Origin: Prochlorococcus sp. MIT 0604
GTDB lineage: Bacteria; Cyanobacteriota; Cyanobacteriia; PCC-6307; Cyanobiaceae
Length of the DNA: 64,000 bases
NCBI RefSeq assembly: GCF_000757845.1
Contig: NZ_CP007753.1
Location: 1,364,001-1,428,000 of the forward strand
Direction of reading: 5' to 3'
Notes under the pieces: generated by a model
Database searches by the model: none
What the model was told of the DNA's origin: nothing
What the model saw: only the letters and a program-made list of their open reading frames with translations
Shown: positions 8,588 to 18,724 of the stretch, one piece after another
Numbering within the stretch: position 1 is the first letter of the stretch
Layout: the number at the start of each line of letters is the position of its first letter
Position numbers and translations under genes: made by a program

Positions 8588-9598
8588 ATGACCAATACAG
8601 AAATTTCCGACAACAATCCTGAAAAGGAATTAATAATAGATAAGTCGATTTCAGATGATAAAACAAAACAAATTAGTAAGAAAAATACAACCCAAAATAA
8701 AAAAATTACATCCAAAAACGATAAATCAACTAAATCTTTTGATGAAATTTCTAATGAAATTTTTAGAGATCTAGTTTCAAAAAAAGACTATTTAGTAAAA
8801 GAAATAAAAGAGTTAGAAACAAAAAAAAATGAAATAGAAAAAGATATTGAGTCAAATTTCAAAGGACAGTCAGATAATATTGCTAAAAGAGTTAAAGGCT
8901 TTCAAGAGTACTTAACTGGAGCTTTGCAGAATCTTTCACAAAACGTAGAGAAACTTGAATTAGTTTCGCAACCAATAATCGTAAAGCCTTCCCCCCTTGA
9001 TGAGAAAAAGCAAAACAATAGTACAAATAATGTAGTTAATGTTCCCGCTCTTTCTGAAACATTTAAGCCAGATGAAGAGATTATAAAAAGTTGCTTTTCA
9101 AGTTTTACAGAACAACCTGACTTTTATGCAGAACCATGGAAATTAAGACGGAGTCTTGATTCATCAGATATAGAAATTATGGATGATTGGTTCTTTAACA
9201 TGGGCGGAAGAGGTTCTCTTGAAAGTAGAGGCTCTCGACAAAAAAATGCCTTGTTATCAGCGGGTTTAATATCTATTCTTGGAGAATTATATGGAGATCA
9301 GTTTCAGACTCTTATTTTAGCTTCGCAGCCTGAAAGATTAGGCGAATGGAGAAGAATTCTTCAAGATTCACTTGGTCTCACAAGGGATGACTTTGGACCT
9401 AATAGTGGGATTGTTCTTTTTGAAAGGCCTGAAGGCGTTATCGAGAGAGCTGATAGATTAGAAGCGAATGAAGAATTGCCATTTATTATCATTGATGCAG
9501 CAGAAACCTCTGTTGAAATTCCAATACTTCAATTCCCATTATGGGTTGCATTTGCTGGTTCAGATAATGAAATTTACGATGATCTTGAACTAAACTAG
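8588..9598 (+). CDS. DUF3086-family protein
   Basis: A 336-residue cyanobacterial protein. Residues 1-60 are polar and Lys/Asn/Ser-rich. Residues 60-125 form a coiled coil ([24 protein letters not shown]...). The C-terminal 180 residues are the DUF3086 domain, with [39 protein letters not shown] and a final [17 protein letters not shown]. No catalytic motif is evident. It is the third gene in a close plus-strand run with the lipid-transport permease and plsY, suggesting an envelope role; that is inference. Confidence 0.8.
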   Translation: MTNTEISDNNPEKELIIDKSISDDKTKQISKKNTTQNKKITSKNDKSTKSFDEISNEIFRDLVSKKDYLVKEIKELETKKNEIEKDIESNFKGQSDNIAKRVKGFQEYLTGALQNLSQNVEKLELVSQPIIVKPSPLDEKKQNNSTNNVVNVPALSETFKPDEEIIKSCFSSFTEQPDFYAEPWKLRRSLDSSDIEIMDDWFFNMGGRGSLESRGSRQKNALLSAGLISILGELYGDQFQTLILASQPERLGEWRRILQDSLGLTRDDFGPNSGIVLFERPEGVIERADRLEANEELPFIIIDAAETSVEIPILQFPLWVAFAGSDNEIYDDLELN

Positions 9599-9603
9599 GC
9601 TTT

Positions 9604-10197
9604 ATGAATATCTTAATAATTTTAACAAGTTATCTTTTAGGATCACTTCCGACAGGCTTTTTAATTGGAAAATATCTCAAGAATATAGATCTAAGAACTA
9701 TAGGTTCTGGATCTACAGGTGCCACAAATGTCTTAAGAAATGTTGGGAAATGGCCAGCACTTTTTGTATTTATCATTGATGTTGGGAAAGGGCTTATTGC
9801 AGTAAAAATTGCTCAATATTACACAGATCAAGGGTTAATAGAAGTTATAGCAGGAATATCAGCTATCTCAGGACATATTTGGCCAATATGGCTTGGAGGT
9901 AAAGGAGGGAAAGCTGTTGCAACTGGATTAGGTATGTTTTTAGCTCTTTCTTGGAAAGTTGGACTCGCATCTCTTGGTATTTTTTTAATAGTCCTAACAA
10001 AAACTAAATTTGTTTCTTTATCCAGTATTTCAGCTGCAATGTTACTTCCTATTTTTATGTTTTTTTACCTAGGTAAATTTATGCACTCATATTTTTTCAT
10101 AAGTTTAATTGTGGCATTATTAGTAATCTGGAAACATAGAACAAACATAATAAGATTGCTTAAAGGGGAAGAATCCAAAATTAATCAGAATCAATAG
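9604..10197 (+). CDS. plsY: Glycerol-3-phosphate acyltransferase PlsY
   Basis: A 197-residue membrane enzyme that transfers acyl groups from acyl-phosphate to glycerol-3-phosphate, the first step of phospholipid synthesis. The three PlsY motifs are present: [14 protein letters not shown] near the N-terminus, [15 protein letters not shown], and the [21 protein letters not shown] glycine-rich loop (about 95-113; named by its key H, GGKGGK and ATG). Five hydrophobic spans fit the fold. It begins five bases after DUF3086 and its end overlaps the convergent pyrF by 17 bases. Confidence 0.95.
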   Translation: MNILIILTSYLLGSLPTGFLIGKYLKNIDLRTIGSGSTGATNVLRNVGKWPALFVFIIDVGKGLIAVKIAQYYTDQGLIEVIAGISAISGHIWPIWLGGKGGKAVATGLGMFLALSWKVGLASLGIFLIVLTKTKFVSLSSISAAMLLPIFMFFYLGKFMHSYFFISLIVALLVIWKHRTNIIRLLKGEESKINQNQ

Positions 10198-10912
10198 ATT
10201 TAAATATTTCTATTAGAGCTTTATTAGGATCTATAGCTTTTGATATTGATCTACCAATGACTAACTTAGAAGCTCCATTATCTAAAGCTTTATGGGGAGT
10301 CATAATTCTATTTTGATCATCTTTATTATCATTATTTAATCTGATGCCTGGTGTAATAAGTTCGAAATTATCCTTATAAATAGATCTCAACATTTTTACT
10401 TCCCAAGGGGAACAAACACATCCATCTAATCCGGCATTAAAAGACAATTTTGCAAGTCTCAATACATTTTCTTCAATTGAATTATTTCTATCAAGATCAG
10501 TTTGAAAATCTTTAAGCGAAAAGCTGGTTAAAACAGTTATTCCTACAACAAATGGAGGTTTAACACTAACTGAGGTGGCTCCTTCTAAAGATGCTTTCTT
10601 CGAATCCTTTAGAGCTTTTAGTCCTGCTGAAGCATGAATAGAAATCATATCAACCCCTAATTTTGAAACTTGGAAACATGCCGCACGCATGGTATTAGGA
10701 ATATCATGAAATTTTAGGTCTAAAAAAATTTTTTTATTTAAACCTTTTAATATTTCAATAACTCTTGGACCTTCCCTAACAAAAAGCTCTAGCCCAACTT
10801 TCACCCACTTAATATTAGGACATTTTTCCAAAAGTAATTTTGCTTGACTTAAATCTAATCCATCAATTGCCAATATTATTTTATCTTCTGAATTAAATCT
10901 TTTATTCATCAA
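10181..10912 (-). CDS. pyrF: Orotidine 5'-phosphate decarboxylase
   Basis: A 243-residue group I OMP decarboxylase, the last step of UMP synthesis. The catalytic motif [15 protein letters not shown] contains the Asp-Lys-Asp charge network. The phosphate-binding end reads [10 protein letters not shown] and TPGIRL lies before it. Three bases separate it from tyrS upstream, so the two probably share a transcript. Its 3' end overlaps plsY on the other strand by 17 bases. Confidence 0.96.
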   Translation of the reverse strand: MMNKRFNSEDKIILAIDGLDLSQAKLLLEKCPNIKWVKVGLELFVREGPRVIEILKGLNKKIFLDLKFHDIPNTMRAACFQVSKLGVDMISIHASAGLKALKDSKKASLEGATSVSVKPPFVVGITVLTSFSLKDFQTDLDRNNSIEENVLRLAKLSFNAGLDGCVCSPWEVKMLRSIYKDNFELITPGIRLNNDNKDDQNRIMTPHKALDNGASKLVIGRSISKAIDPNKALIEIFKSIDSD

Positions 10913-10915
10913 TTT

Positions 10916-12154
10916 TCAGTTTTCAAACCTCTTAAATATTTTTTTTCCAATTTGCAAAATTTTCCCTTCCAAATCATTTTTTGAATTAAAAACTAAATCA
11001 GGATTTATTAATTTCTGACTATCAATTTTTACACCACCACCTTTAATAGATCTTTTAGATTCACTGCTAGATTTGAAAAGTTTTAGAGCACTTAACAAGT
11101 AAAAAAACTTAACTGGAAAAACTACTTCTTTTAAAGAAATCTCTGGAATTTCTCCAACTTTTTCTTTGTGTCCAAGGAATAATTTTTCGCAGTTTGATTG
11201 CGCCTTTAATGCTTCTTCGGCCCCATGGAATAAAGTAGTAACTTCTAAAGCCATTCTTCTCTGTGATTCACGAGGATTTGAGTTTTCAAGAAAACTTAAA
11301 TCTAATTCAGTAAGTAATTCAAAATAGGTAGGTATTAAATTGTCGGGTACTTTTTCTAATTTTGAATACATTGAGAGAGGATCTTCAGTCAAACCTACGG
11401 TGTTAAATTCAGATTTACTCATCTTCTTAATTCCATCTAAACCTGTCAAAATTGGCAGCAGAACACCAAATTGAGGGTCTTGTTTAAAATATCTTTGAAG
11501 ATCTCTTCCTATTGCGATATTAAATTTCTGATCTGTACCTCCAAGCTCAATATCTGATTGCACAACTACCGAATCGTAACCTTGTAATAGTGGATATAAG
11601 AATTCATGCAAAGCAATTGGGACTTGCGAAGTGTACCTTTTATTAAATTCCTCCTTAGCTAACATTTGACTAACTGTTGCACTCCCCATTAATTCAATTA
11701 TCGAATTGAGATTTAATCCTTTTAACCATTCACTGTTATATCTAATTTCTATTCTATCTTTTGAATCAAAATCTAAAATAGATTCATTAGCTGGCTTACC
11801 CATTCCTAGTTGGGTTAAGTATGTTTTTGCATTATCCTTAACTTGTTTTTCCGATAACTGAACTCTTGTTTTGTTTTTTCCTGTTGGGTCCCCAATTTGA
11901 GCAGTAAAATCTCCAATAATTAAAACTGCAGTATGTCCATTATCTTGGAATGCCCTAAGTTTTTTAAACAATATGCTGTGCCCAAGATGAATATCTGTTC
12001 CAGTTGGATCGATCCCGAGTTTAACCCTTAATTTTTTATTATTTTTTTTCGCATGATCAATTATTTCCGAAAAGGTTTGATCTGTTCCCCTAATTGGGAA
12101 ATATTCTTCTATTCCTCTTGACAGCCATGATGGCAATATTAGATTATCTGACAT
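10916..12154 (-). CDS. tyrS: Tyrosyl-tRNA synthetase
   Basis: A 412-residue class I aminoacyl-tRNA synthetase. The HIGH-type signature is [12 protein letters not shown] near residue 50, and the second signature KKMSKS lies near residue 244. In between are the tyrosine pocket [22 protein letters not shown] residues, seen here as GGTDQKFN. An S4-like RNA-binding domain (about 345-410) closes the protein: [12 protein letters not shown]. This is the TyrZ/long-spacing type common in cyanobacteria. It is followed three bases later by pyrF. Confidence 0.96.
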   Translation of the reverse strand: MSDNLILPSWLSRGIEEYFPIRGTDQTFSEIIDHAKKNNKKLRVKLGIDPTGTDIHLGHSILFKKLRAFQDNGHTAVLIIGDFTAQIGDPTGKNKTRVQLSEKQVKDNAKTYLTQLGMGKPANESILDFDSKDRIEIRYNSEWLKGLNLNSIIELMGSATVSQMLAKEEFNKRYTSQVPIALHEFLYPLLQGYDSVVVQSDIELGGTDQKFNIAIGRDLQRYFKQDPQFGVLLPILTGLDGIKKMSKSEFNTVGLTEDPLSMYSKLEKVPDNLIPTYFELLTELDLSFLENSNPRESQRRMALEVTTLFHGAEEALKAQSNCEKLFLGHKEKVGEIPEISLKEVVFPVKFFYLLSALKLFKSSSESKRSIKGGGVKIDSQKLINPDLVFNSKNDLEGKILQIGKKIFKRFEN

Positions 12155-12173
12155 GAAGCTTTAACATTTAAAT

Positions 12174-12497
12174 TTAAGAAGTTTTATCAAGTTCATCCTT
12201 CATTCTTATTAAGGTTTTATTCATCTGATCGAACATTTGATCAGGAGTAATCCCAAATTGACTTAACTGTGTCTTTAATTGTTCTACTGTCATTTTGGCT
12301 TGAAAATCTTCAGACAATTCAAATCTCTTCATAAAAACCTTATAACGATCCATAAGGGATTCCATTTTTTTTATAAACATTTTTTTCCCTTCTCTGTCAA
12401 ATTTTCCATAATCAGAGCCAAGTTTCATAAGTTCTTGGTAATCTGTAAAAAGCTTTTTAGCTTCTTCTTGAACGATGTCTGACTCAAAGAATCCCAT
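12174..12497 (-). CDS. DUF1825-family protein
   Basis: A 107-residue, fully helical, soluble protein. I start it at the ATG giving MGFFESDIVQEEAKKLF, the usual N-terminus of cyanobacterial DUF1825; a TTG seven codons earlier is in frame but less likely. It is conserved in cyanobacteria and has no assigned function. The composition (Lys, Glu, Met, Gln-rich helices with FDREGKKMFIKKMESLMDRY) suggests a helical bundle or coiled-coil interaction protein. Confidence 0.8.
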   Translation of the reverse strand: MGFFESDIVQEEAKKLFTDYQELMKLGSDYGKFDREGKKMFIKKMESLMDRYKVFMKRFELSEDFQAKMTVEQLKTQLSQFGITPDQMFDQMNKTLIRMKDELDKTS

Positions 12498-12648
12498 TTT
12501 TATTTTTTTACTTCGCAAGATTAAGGCTCAATTACAAGATAACAAGAATCTTCTAAATTGATTAGAACATTAATAAATTTTAGTTTATAAATAATTCTTT
12601 GATTTATATTTTTTCAGAATTAAATTTAGTAGACATGTTTCAAAAATA

Positions 12649-13260
12649 TTGGAAAAATTCAACGTAAATAATACTTCAAACCAAAATAGACAATTTGAAT
12701 TATTTGGTTCAAATGTAAATACATCAATTAATTTTCAACAAACAAATAATTTAAAAATCGAAGGAGAAATCATTACTGAATGGAGAAATAGGATACATAA
12801 TCACCAATTTAAAATTTCAAAAGATGCTCAAAATAAAACTTTGCACCAAACAAGTCTTCCTATAAATATAATTCCCAATGAAAGAAAAATTGATCCGTTT
12901 TCCCTGCAGCCATTATCATTGAACTTTTGGAGAACCAATAAACACATACACAATGGTCCAGCAATGTATTTTGTAATTGACTCGATGGAAAGTTCTAAAA
13001 TAATCCTTTATATAGGAGAAACAAACGTAGCCAATAAAAGATGGAAGGGAGAACATGACTGTAAAAATTACATCATGAATTATAAAGAAGCCCTAGCCCA
13101 TAACAATCTCTCAAGTCACCAAGATATTCGTTTCTTCTTAGATGTACCTAAAGAAGTAAAATTAAGACGTAAATTAGAGCAGCAACTGATATATTTATGG
13201 TTACCCCCTTTTAATAAAGAAACCCGAGATAGGTGGGCAACTACTTTCACAAATTACTAA
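12649..13260 (+). CDS. GIY-YIG nuclease-like protein
   Basis: A 203-residue protein with a Gln/Asn-rich N-terminus (1-100) and a C-terminal half that fits the GIY-YIG fold: MYFVID at 106-111 and YIGET at 121-125 in place of GIY and YIG, a basic patch NKRWKGEH at 129-136 where the catalytic Arg is expected, Glu177 in KLEQQLI where the metal-binding Glu sits, and a final PPFNK (N189) matching the conserved Asn. The first Gly-Ile-Tyr is diverged. The likely role is DNA cleavage or repair. The start is TTG. The divergent neighbour is DUF1825; pepA follows after 24 bases. Confidence 0.6.
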   Translation: MEKFNVNNTSNQNRQFELFGSNVNTSINFQQTNNLKIEGEIITEWRNRIHNHQFKISKDAQNKTLHQTSLPINIIPNERKIDPFSLQPLSLNFWRTNKHIHNGPAMYFVIDSMESSKIILYIGETNVANKRWKGEHDCKNYIMNYKEALAHNNLSSHQDIRFFLDVPKEVKLRRKLEQQLIYLWLPPFNKETRDRWATTFTNY

Positions 13261-13284
13261 AAGTTAATTAAATCCATTTTACAA

Positions 13285-14757
13285 ATGCAATTTTCCACAT
13301 TCCAAAAAAATCTAGATAACTGGCAAGGTGCTTCATTAATTTTTGGAGTTTTAGAGGAAGAAATTGCCAGCCAACTTGAAAACATAAAATTTGTTGTTGA
13401 CCCAAAATTATTAATAAAAAAAGTTGCTCAAAAAAAATTCAAAGGAGAAAAAGGAAAAACTCTAAGCTTTGAATTTCTAGGTCAAAAATTAGAAACTTTA
13501 TTCATAGTTGGTCTTGGAAAATCAAAAGACCTAAATAAAAGTGATATGGAAAACTCAATAGGAAATCTAATTAGAAAAAATGTTGATAAAAATGAAAAAA
13601 TCAGCATCTTGCTTCCTTGGGAATTAATAAATTCTCAACTAGAAATTAATCAATTAGCAGAGTCAGCAAGATTATCTGCTTATAAGGACAATAGATTCAA
13701 CAAGAAAAAAGATGAAGAGATAGTGCTTAAAGAAATAGAGTTTTTGAATTTAAAGAAATTTGAGAATACTAGCTTTGAAGAGACAGAAAATATATGTGAA
13801 GGAGTAGAACTTGCCAGAAAACTTGTAGCCGCGCCTCCAAATAGTCTTACACCTCAGGAAATGTCTATACAAGCTTCTCAAATAGCTAAAGATCATGGTT
13901 TGGAAGTAAAAATTTTAGAGGCAAAAGAATGTGAAGATTTAGGAATGGGTGCATATTTAGCTGTAGCAAAAGGTTCTGATCTAGATCCTAAATTTATTCA
14001 TCTTACTTTGAAGTCAAAGGGTCCAATAAAAGAAAAGATTGCTCTTGTTGGGAAGGGTTTAACCTTTGATTCTGGAGGATACAACCTGAAAGTAGGAGCC
14101 TCTCAAATTGAGATGATGAAATATGATATGGGCGGAAGCGCTGCAGTTTTAGGAGCAGCAAAAGCACTTGGCGCAATAAAACCAAAAGGACTAGAAATAC
14201 ATTTTATTGTGGCAGCTTGCGAAAACATGATAAATGGATCTGCAGTACATCCTGGAGATGTAGTTAAAGCATCTAATGGTAAGACAATTGAAATAAATAA
14301 CACTGATGCAGAGGGTAGACTCACGTTAGCTGATGCTTTAACTTACGCATCCAATTTAAAACCGGATTCAATAATAGATCTCGCCACTTTAACAGGAGCT
14401 ATAGTTGTTGCATTAGGGAATGATGTAGCTGGATTCTGGAGCAATAATGAAGGTCTAGCTAATGAGCTAAAAGCTGCATCAGCCCAAGCTGGAGAAAAAT
14501 TATGGCAAATGCCTCTGCAAAAATCTTATAAAGAAGGCTTAAAGTCACATATAGCTGATATGAAAAATACAGGTCCTAGAGCAGGTGGTTCAATAACTGC
14601 TGCTTTGTTTTTAGAGGAATTCTTTGATAAAGAGATTAAATGGGCTCATATTGATATTGCTGGGACTTGTTGGACTGATAAGAATAAGGGGATTAATCCA
14701 TCAGGCGCAACCGGGTTTGGAGTTAAAACTCTTGTTCAATGGATTAAAAATAAATAA
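13285..14757 (+). CDS. pepA: Leucyl aminopeptidase (M17)
   Basis: A 490-residue M17 metallopeptidase that removes N-terminal residues from peptides. The signature NTDAEGRL is at residues 339-346. The other metal and active-site motifs are [15 protein letters not shown] (Lys and Asp ligands) and the [13 protein letters not shown] segment. The N-terminal 160 residues form the regulatory alpha/beta domain that builds the hexamer. It converges on msrA with a 12-base gap. Confidence 0.96.
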   Translation: MQFSTFQKNLDNWQGASLIFGVLEEEIASQLENIKFVVDPKLLIKKVAQKKFKGEKGKTLSFEFLGQKLETLFIVGLGKSKDLNKSDMENSIGNLIRKNVDKNEKISILLPWELINSQLEINQLAESARLSAYKDNRFNKKKDEEIVLKEIEFLNLKKFENTSFEETENICEGVELARKLVAAPPNSLTPQEMSIQASQIAKDHGLEVKILEAKECEDLGMGAYLAVAKGSDLDPKFIHLTLKSKGPIKEKIALVGKGLTFDSGGYNLKVGASQIEMMKYDMGGSAAVLGAAKALGAIKPKGLEIHFIVAACENMINGSAVHPGDVVKASNGKTIEINNTDAEGRLTLADALTYASNLKPDSIIDLATLTGAIVVALGNDVAGFWSNNEGLANELKAASAQAGEKLWQMPLQKSYKEGLKSHIADMKNTGPRAGGSITAALFLEEFFDKEIKWAHIDIAGTCWTDKNKGINPSGATGFGVKTLVQWIKNK

Positions 14758-14769
14758 TTATATTTAAAA

Positions 14770-15372
14770 TCATTCAGCCCAAAGATTTGTGGATCTAGCA
14801 TTATCCCCCCATAATTTATCCAACCTCTGATCTCTCCCACATGAGAATCTATAGAACTTATATTTTAATTCATTTCTCTCAGCAAAATCCTGATGATATT
14901 CTTCAGCCAACCAAAATTGACCTTTTGATTTTAGTTCTACAGATATTTTTTCTAATGGCACCCGTAACTCATTAGATGCTGAAACAATTGCATTTTTTGC
15001 ATCACTTTCCTCACTTTTATCTTTGAAAAAGATCACTGGCCTATAAGAATCTCCACGATCACAAAATTGACCATTGGCGTCCAAAGGATCAATATTTCTG
15101 AAATAGAGCCTAAGTATCTCGGGTAAAGTCACGAAATTGGAATCATAGTTAACCAAAACCACTTCCTGATGTCCTTCATGATTTTCGTAAGTAGGATTTT
15201 GTAAATCTCCACCTGAATAGCCACTTTGCACAAAACTTACCCCTTTTAATGACTCTAAATCATGTTCTAAACACCAAAAACAACCTCCTGCAAGAATTAA
15301 TTCCTCTGCCAAAGTGTTTAGAGGGTTAAAAAAAATTGAAAGAGCAATTACTAGAGGTAAGAAATATTTCAT
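14770..15372 (-). CDS. msrA: Peptide methionine-S-sulfoxide reductase, exported
   Basis: A 200-residue MsrA. The catalytic motif GGCFWC gives Cys31 and the following Cys34, and YSGGDLQNPTYE and GHQEVV are standard. The C-terminal CGRDQ supplies a recycling cysteine. Residues 1-22 form a hydrophobic signal sequence, so the enzyme probably repairs oxidised methionine in the periplasm or lumen. It is the last gene of the envelope run, 16 bases after lpxB. Confidence 0.93.
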   Translation of the reverse strand: MKYFLPLVIALSIFFNPLNTLAEELILAGGCFWCLEHDLESLKGVSFVQSGYSGGDLQNPTYENHEGHQEVVLVNYDSNFVTLPEILRLYFRNIDPLDANGQFCDRGDSYRPVIFFKDKSEESDAKNAIVSASNELRVPLEKISVELKSKGQFWLAEEYHQDFAERNELKYKFYRFSCGRDQRLDKLWGDNARSTNLWAE

Positions 15373-15388
15373 TTTTTTATTATAAAGT

Positions 15389-16567
15389 TTAAATAATAGA
15401 ATTAATAATCTCTTTAGCAGTTCTCTGAACTACGCCCTCTTCGCCTAATTCTTTTTTTAAAAAAGCATAACCTTTTTTAATTTTTATTTTTTCTGACTTC
15501 CCCTCCAGAATCCTACAAGATTTGTCGAAGATTTTCTCTTCGTCAAAGTCTCTCTGTACAAACTCAGGAATTATTAATTTATTAACTAACAAATTTACAG
15601 GGGAAATAAATCTTACTTTGAAATTGAGAATTTTTTTAGCAATAAAAGCAGTAACCCTACTCACTCTATAACCGACAATCTGCGGGATTCCATACAAAGC
15701 TAGTTCCATGTTTACTGTCCCAGATTTACAAAGAGCGATTTTGGTGAGCGAATAAATATAAGGCTTTAATTTTGCACTATCCTTTTGAGAAATCACAAGT
15801 CCTTTGACTTGATATTTTCTAAAAGCCTTTTTGAAAATTCCATCAAAAGAGCTCCGGCAGGAGGGTATATAGATAATCAAACTTGGATATTTTTGTTGTA
15901 ATTTTTTAGCCGCCCTCATGAAAGTAGGTAGTACATATCGTAATTCTTGAGGTCTTGATGCGGGCATTAAAAGTAGAATGTTTTGATTTGGGCGAAGGTT
16001 CAGAATAGTTCTGGCGTCTTTCTTTAGGGGAAGTTTTTTTATGAAATCAATCATTGGATGTCCAACCCACAAAACATTTCCGCCCCGATTTTTATAAAAT
16101 GCTGCCTCTTTCTTGAAAATCGCAAAAATTTTGTCAGAAAATTTTATTAGATTTGTTGTAGTATTATTGCCAACTCTCCAAGCCCACTCTTGAGGAGCAA
16201 TATAGTAATAAATTGGAATATTAGTCTTCGATCTTTTTAATTTAGTTCCAATGTTTATATTGGGCCCCATATAGTCAATCAGAATTAAGCAATCTGGAGG
16301 ATATTTCTTCAGTAATTTATAAAACCTTTTTTGAATTCTTATTGTTGGAATAATAAGAGGTAAAGCCTCCCAAATCCCTATGGCACTTATTGATGTAGTA
16401 TCTTGAAGAATTTTTACACCTTCTTTCTTCATCCTTTCCCCACCTAAACCGCAAATTTCTAAATCTATAGATTTTGTTTTGGCTTCCTCTAATAATGCTT
16501 TTGATAACAAACTTCCGTGCAAATCACCAGAAACTTCACCAGTACTTATAAATATCTTTTTATTCAT
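15389..16567 (-). CDS. lpxB: Lipid-A-disaccharide synthase
   Basis: A 392-residue GT19 glycosyltransferase that joins UDP-diacylglucosamine to lipid X. The N-terminus reads ISTGEVSGDLHGSLL, the family start, and later motifs include IDYMGPNINIG, the IAPQEWAWR acceptor segment, and the C-terminal sugar-nucleotide region CKSGTVNMELALYGIPQIVGYR (named by its key SGT.NME). It overlaps lpxA by four bases (ATGA type), implying translational coupling. The organism therefore keeps a lipid A pathway. Confidence 0.96.
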   Translation of the reverse strand: MNKKIFISTGEVSGDLHGSLLSKALLEEAKTKSIDLEICGLGGERMKKEGVKILQDTTSISAIGIWEALPLIIPTIRIQKRFYKLLKKYPPDCLILIDYMGPNINIGTKLKRSKTNIPIYYYIAPQEWAWRVGNNTTTNLIKFSDKIFAIFKKEAAFYKNRGGNVLWVGHPMIDFIKKLPLKKDARTILNLRPNQNILLLMPASRPQELRYVLPTFMRAAKKLQQKYPSLIIYIPSCRSSFDGIFKKAFRKYQVKGLVISQKDSAKLKPYIYSLTKIALCKSGTVNMELALYGIPQIVGYRVSRVTAFIAKKILNFKVRFISPVNLLVNKLIIPEFVQRDFDEEKIFDKSCRILEGKSEKIKIKKGYAFLKKELGEEGVVQRTAKEIINSII

Positions 16568-17418
16568 AAATTCACTAAAGGCATAGGTCCTCGTCGCTCT
16601 TTAGATATTGACTCTTTTAAAAAATTACATAGTTTTGAAGATGAGATATCTAATTCTCCTGTCATTACTTTTTCTAACGAATTTGAAATCACATCATTAG
16701 ATTTAAAAAGTAGATTCCATGTATTTTGAAGTAATTTTAAGTCAAATTCTTTGTTTTCCATTAAACCACTTCTTTTAATTCCAACCCTATTCAAACCTCT
16801 CAATCTTCCTGGATGCCCTTCTGCCAAACAAAAAGGAGGTACATCTCTATCTACTCTAGTCATTCCTCCAATCATTGCTAAATATCCAATATGGACAAAT
16901 TGATGAATACCTAAACAGCCACCGATAATAGCTTTATCTTCAATCTTGACGTGGCCGGCAACTTGGACACTATTTGATAAAACTATCCTATTACCAAGTT
17001 CGCAATTATGGCCAATGTGGGTGTAAGCCATCAACAAATTATTATTGCCAATAATAGTTTTTTCTCCTTCATCAGTTGCTTTATTAATAGTTACACATTC
17101 TCTGAACGTATTATTATCTCCGATAATTACTTCAGTAGGGGCTCCTTTATATTTAAGGTCTTGGGGATCAAGACCTATAAAAACACTCGGGAAAACTTTA
17201 TTGTTTTTACCAATTTGAGTTCTTCCTGAAATAACAGCATTCGGTCCTATTTCGGTTCCTTTTCCGATAATTACATTAGGCCCGACGATAGCTCCTTGAG
17301 AGATAATAACGCCATCATGTAATTCGGCACTTGGATCAACAAAAGCATTTGGGTGCACTTTTACACCACTAAAGCTTATGTTTAATTCACTATTTTTATT
17401 ATCCATATAACTAATCAA
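16564..17418 (-). CDS. lpxA: UDP-N-acetylglucosamine acyltransferase
   Basis: A 284-residue left-handed beta-helix acyltransferase, first step of lipid A synthesis. Hexapeptide repeats run from about residue 17 to 195 ([20 protein letters not shown], key hydrophobic every sixth residue). The catalytic His lies in [14 protein letters not shown] and the following [13 protein letters not shown] is typical. The C-terminal 70 residues are helical. It overlaps fabZ upstream by eight bases and lpxB downstream by four. Confidence 0.97.
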   Translation of the reverse strand: MISYMDNKNSELNISFSGVKVHPNAFVDPSAELHDGVIISQGAIVGPNVIIGKGTEIGPNAVISGRTQIGKNNKVFPSVFIGLDPQDLKYKGAPTEVIIGDNNTFRECVTINKATDEGEKTIIGNNNLLMAYTHIGHNCELGNRIVLSNSVQVAGHVKIEDKAIIGGCLGIHQFVHIGYLAMIGGMTRVDRDVPPFCLAEGHPGRLRGLNRVGIKRSGLMENKEFDLKLLQNTWNLLFKSNDVISNSLEKVMTGELDISSSKLCNFLKESISKERRGPMPLVNL

Positions 17419-17869
17419 CTAATGAAAACATTAATTCTCCAGCACAAACCAACTTCCCATCAACATGCACCTCTCCTTTAACCTTCCCAAATCTTTGTCT
17501 TTTAATAGACAATAACTCACAAGAAATTATCAATTGATCTCCAGGCACAACTGGTTTTCTGAATTTAACATTATTGATTCCAGCAAAGACGAAAAGACCT
17601 TTAGGAAGATTGGGCATTTGCGTTACAATTATTCCACCAACTTGAGCCATTGATTCAACAATAAGAACCCCAGGCATTAAGGGTCTCTCAGGAAAATGTC
17701 CCTGAAATTGAGGCTCATTTATAGTTACATTTTTTACTGCAACCGCTCTTTCCCCCGGAATATGCTCTATAACTTTGTCCACAAGAGCAAAAGGATATCT
17801 ATGAGGTAACAAACCTAGTATCTGCTCAGAAGAAAGTTGATTATTTTCACTTGTTAAGTTCTTTTCCAA
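17411..17869 (-). CDS. fabZ: 3-hydroxyacyl-ACP dehydratase
   Basis: A 152-residue hot-dog-fold dehydratase of the fatty acid elongation cycle. It has [14 protein letters not shown], the catalytic His in [15 protein letters not shown] and the catalytic Glu in [10 protein letters not shown]. It sits between lpxC and lpxA as in many Gram-negative bacteria, where its position balances fatty acid and lipid A synthesis. Confidence 0.97.
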   Translation of the reverse strand: MEKNLTSENNQLSSEQILGLLPHRYPFALVDKVIEHIPGERAVAVKNVTINEPQFQGHFPERPLMPGVLIVESMAQVGGIIVTQMPNLPKGLFVFAGINNVKFRKPVVPGDQLIISCELLSIKRQRFGKVKGEVHVDGKLVCAGELMFSLVD

Positions 17870-17887
17870 AACAATTAAAAGATAAAG

Positions 17888-18724
17888 TTAATTTTTTAGC
17901 GATGAGGCCAATAAAGCATTTAAAGAATGTGATCCTTTATAAACTAAAATTTGTGCCTTAGGTAACCCTACCAAAGCCAAGTCCCCAATTAGGTCTAAAA
18001 TTTTATGTCTTATTGGTTCATTATCAAATCTTAATGGTGGATTAACCCATTTATCACCGTCACAAACAAGGGCATTTTCCAAACTCCCGCCTTTAATTAA
18101 TCCAAGTTCACTTAACTCTTGAAATTGATCTTTAAAGCCAAATGTTCTGGCAGGAGCAATCATTTCGACAAAATTTTTTGGATTTAAATCAATCACAAAA
18201 GTTTGATTTCCGATTGCTTTGTAGGCAAAACTTATAGTGGATATAATTGTAGTTTTTTCAGCAGGAGTTGCAGCTATCACTGAGCCTTCTTTATTTAAAA
18301 TTATTGATTTATTAATCTCTCGAAAAAAATTATCTGGTCTAGGTGCTTTTTTAATCCCTACTTCTTCAAAATCTCTAACCCACTGAATTGCCGATCCATC
18401 TAAAAGAGGAATCTCTTTCCCATCAACCTCAATATGAATATAACTTAAACCACACCCTGCCATTGAAGATAATAAATGTTCGATAGTATACAAATTTCTC
18501 CCCCCTAATTTTACAGCCGTACAAAGCATCGTACTTCCAATTAAATCCTGAGTTAACTTAAAAATCTCATTAGGTTTATCTTTAAAAGAGACATAATATC
18601 CTTCTTTCTCATAGGAAGAAATTGTAACGCTTGTTTTTTCACCACTGTGCAGGCCTACACCCTCTCTAGAGATAACACCAGCCAAGGTATAGCAAGAATC
18701 ATAATTAGCAGGCCAAGAAAACAC
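17888..18724 (-). CDS. lpxC: UDP-3-O-acyl-N-acetylglucosamine deacetylase
   Basis: A 278-residue zinc deacetylase, the committed step of lipid A synthesis. It has GVGLHSGE near the N-terminus, the first zinc His in YTIEHLLSSMAG, and the second His and Asp in RHKILDLIGDLAL. The last catalytic His is in KGSHSLNALL. It starts directly after the bamA stop with no gap. The start codon used is the ATG giving MFSWPANYDSCYTLAG. Confidence 0.97.
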   Translation of the reverse strand: MFSWPANYDSCYTLAGVISREGVGLHSGEKTSVTISSYEKEGYYVSFKDKPNEIFKLTQDLIGSTMLCTAVKLGGRNLYTIEHLLSSMAGCGLSYIHIEVDGKEIPLLDGSAIQWVRDFEEVGIKKAPRPDNFFREINKSIILNKEGSVIAATPAEKTTIISTISFAYKAIGNQTFVIDLNPKNFVEMIAPARTFGFKDQFQELSELGLIKGGSLENALVCDGDKWVNPPLRFDNEPIRHKILDLIGDLALVGLPKAQILVYKGSHSLNALLASSLKN

